Below, in pieces: positions 15,744 to 15,832 of a stretch of 15,832 bases of DNA; position 1 is the stretch's first letter; each line of letters opens with the position of its first letter. Source of the stretch: Phycisphaerae bacterium (GTDB taxonomy: Bacteria > Planctomycetota > Phycisphaerae > Tepidisphaerales > Tepidisphaeraceae); assembly GCA_030448225.1 (NCBI GenBank), contig JAUJNJ010000107.1, positions 1 to 15,832 of the forward strand, given 5' to 3'. A program made the translations under genes and the position numbers. Below the pieces are notes generated by a model. It saw nothing but the letters and a program-made list of their open reading frames with translations. It did no database searches and was not told the origin of the DNA.

Positions 15744-15832
15744 GGCGGGAAGAGATGGGGGGACGGTGGAGAGAGGAGCGCTGTGGATTCAGTAGAACGT
15801 GAGAGAGAGGCTCGTCTGCGGACCTCGGCGCG

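Overview
The window is very GC-rich chromosomal DNA carrying ordinary housekeeping and cell-envelope genes. No rRNA, tRNA, CRISPR array, transposase, integrase or phage gene was recognised. The most likely source is a planctomycete, perhaps of the Phycisphaerae type. This is an inference from the high GC, the mix of a stand-alone secretin-N-terminal-like exported protein, a membrane-anchored Ig-like/sugar-dehydrogenase propeller protein and a Gly-rich TPM protein, and the many small GC-rich hairpins between genes. No marker gene is present to prove it.

Layout, left to right. Bases 1-246 hold no gene but contain clusters of short CTCCG-based tandem repeats. Next come two plus-strand amino-sugar genes: a NagZ-type GH3 beta-N-acetylhexosaminidase (247-1351) and a multi-spanning acyltransferase of the NagX/HGSNAT family (1539-2677). 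A 326-bp gap with a 74-bp palindromic element follows. The minus strand then carries tsaE (4746-4334) and a TPM-domain protein with a Gly/Gln-rich tail (4174-3004). A divergent plus-strand gene (4862-5531) encodes the small secretin-N-domain-like protein. thiL (6553-5648, minus) is intact. The second copy of the 74-bp element, in inverted orientation, lies in the 443-bp gap upstream of thiL. A small membrane protein (6997-7518) and a PilZ protein (7662-8054) follow on the plus strand. On the minus strand are purH (9702-8135), a COG4099-like secreted esterase (10634-9840) and the Ig-like/propeller protein (12857-10906). The window ends with an intact CPA1 Na+/H+ antiporter (13286-14707) and an intact secreted Fes-type esterase (14865-15743), both on the plus strand.

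Functional themes: peptidoglycan and amino-sugar turnover (NagZ and the acyltransferase), thiamine (ThiL), purine (PurH) and tRNA t6A (TsaE) metabolism, exported hydrolases and sugar-binding or oxidising proteins, and ion homeostasis.

The most striking global property is a patchwork of single-base frameshifts. About eight genes (nagZ, the acyltransferase, the TPM gene, tsaE, the secretin-like gene, the 5' part of purH, the COG4099 esterase and the propeller protein) can be read only by switching frames, while family motifs continue across each switch. Normally essential genes (tsaE, purH) are affected alongside perfectly open neighbours (thiL, the antiporter, the Fes esterase). I therefore attribute most of the breaks to sequencing or assembly indels, not gene decay. 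I found no convincing new multi-gene system. The best candidates for something under-described are the dispersed 74-bp palindrome, the CTCCG octamer arrays and the stand-alone secretin-N-like protein.
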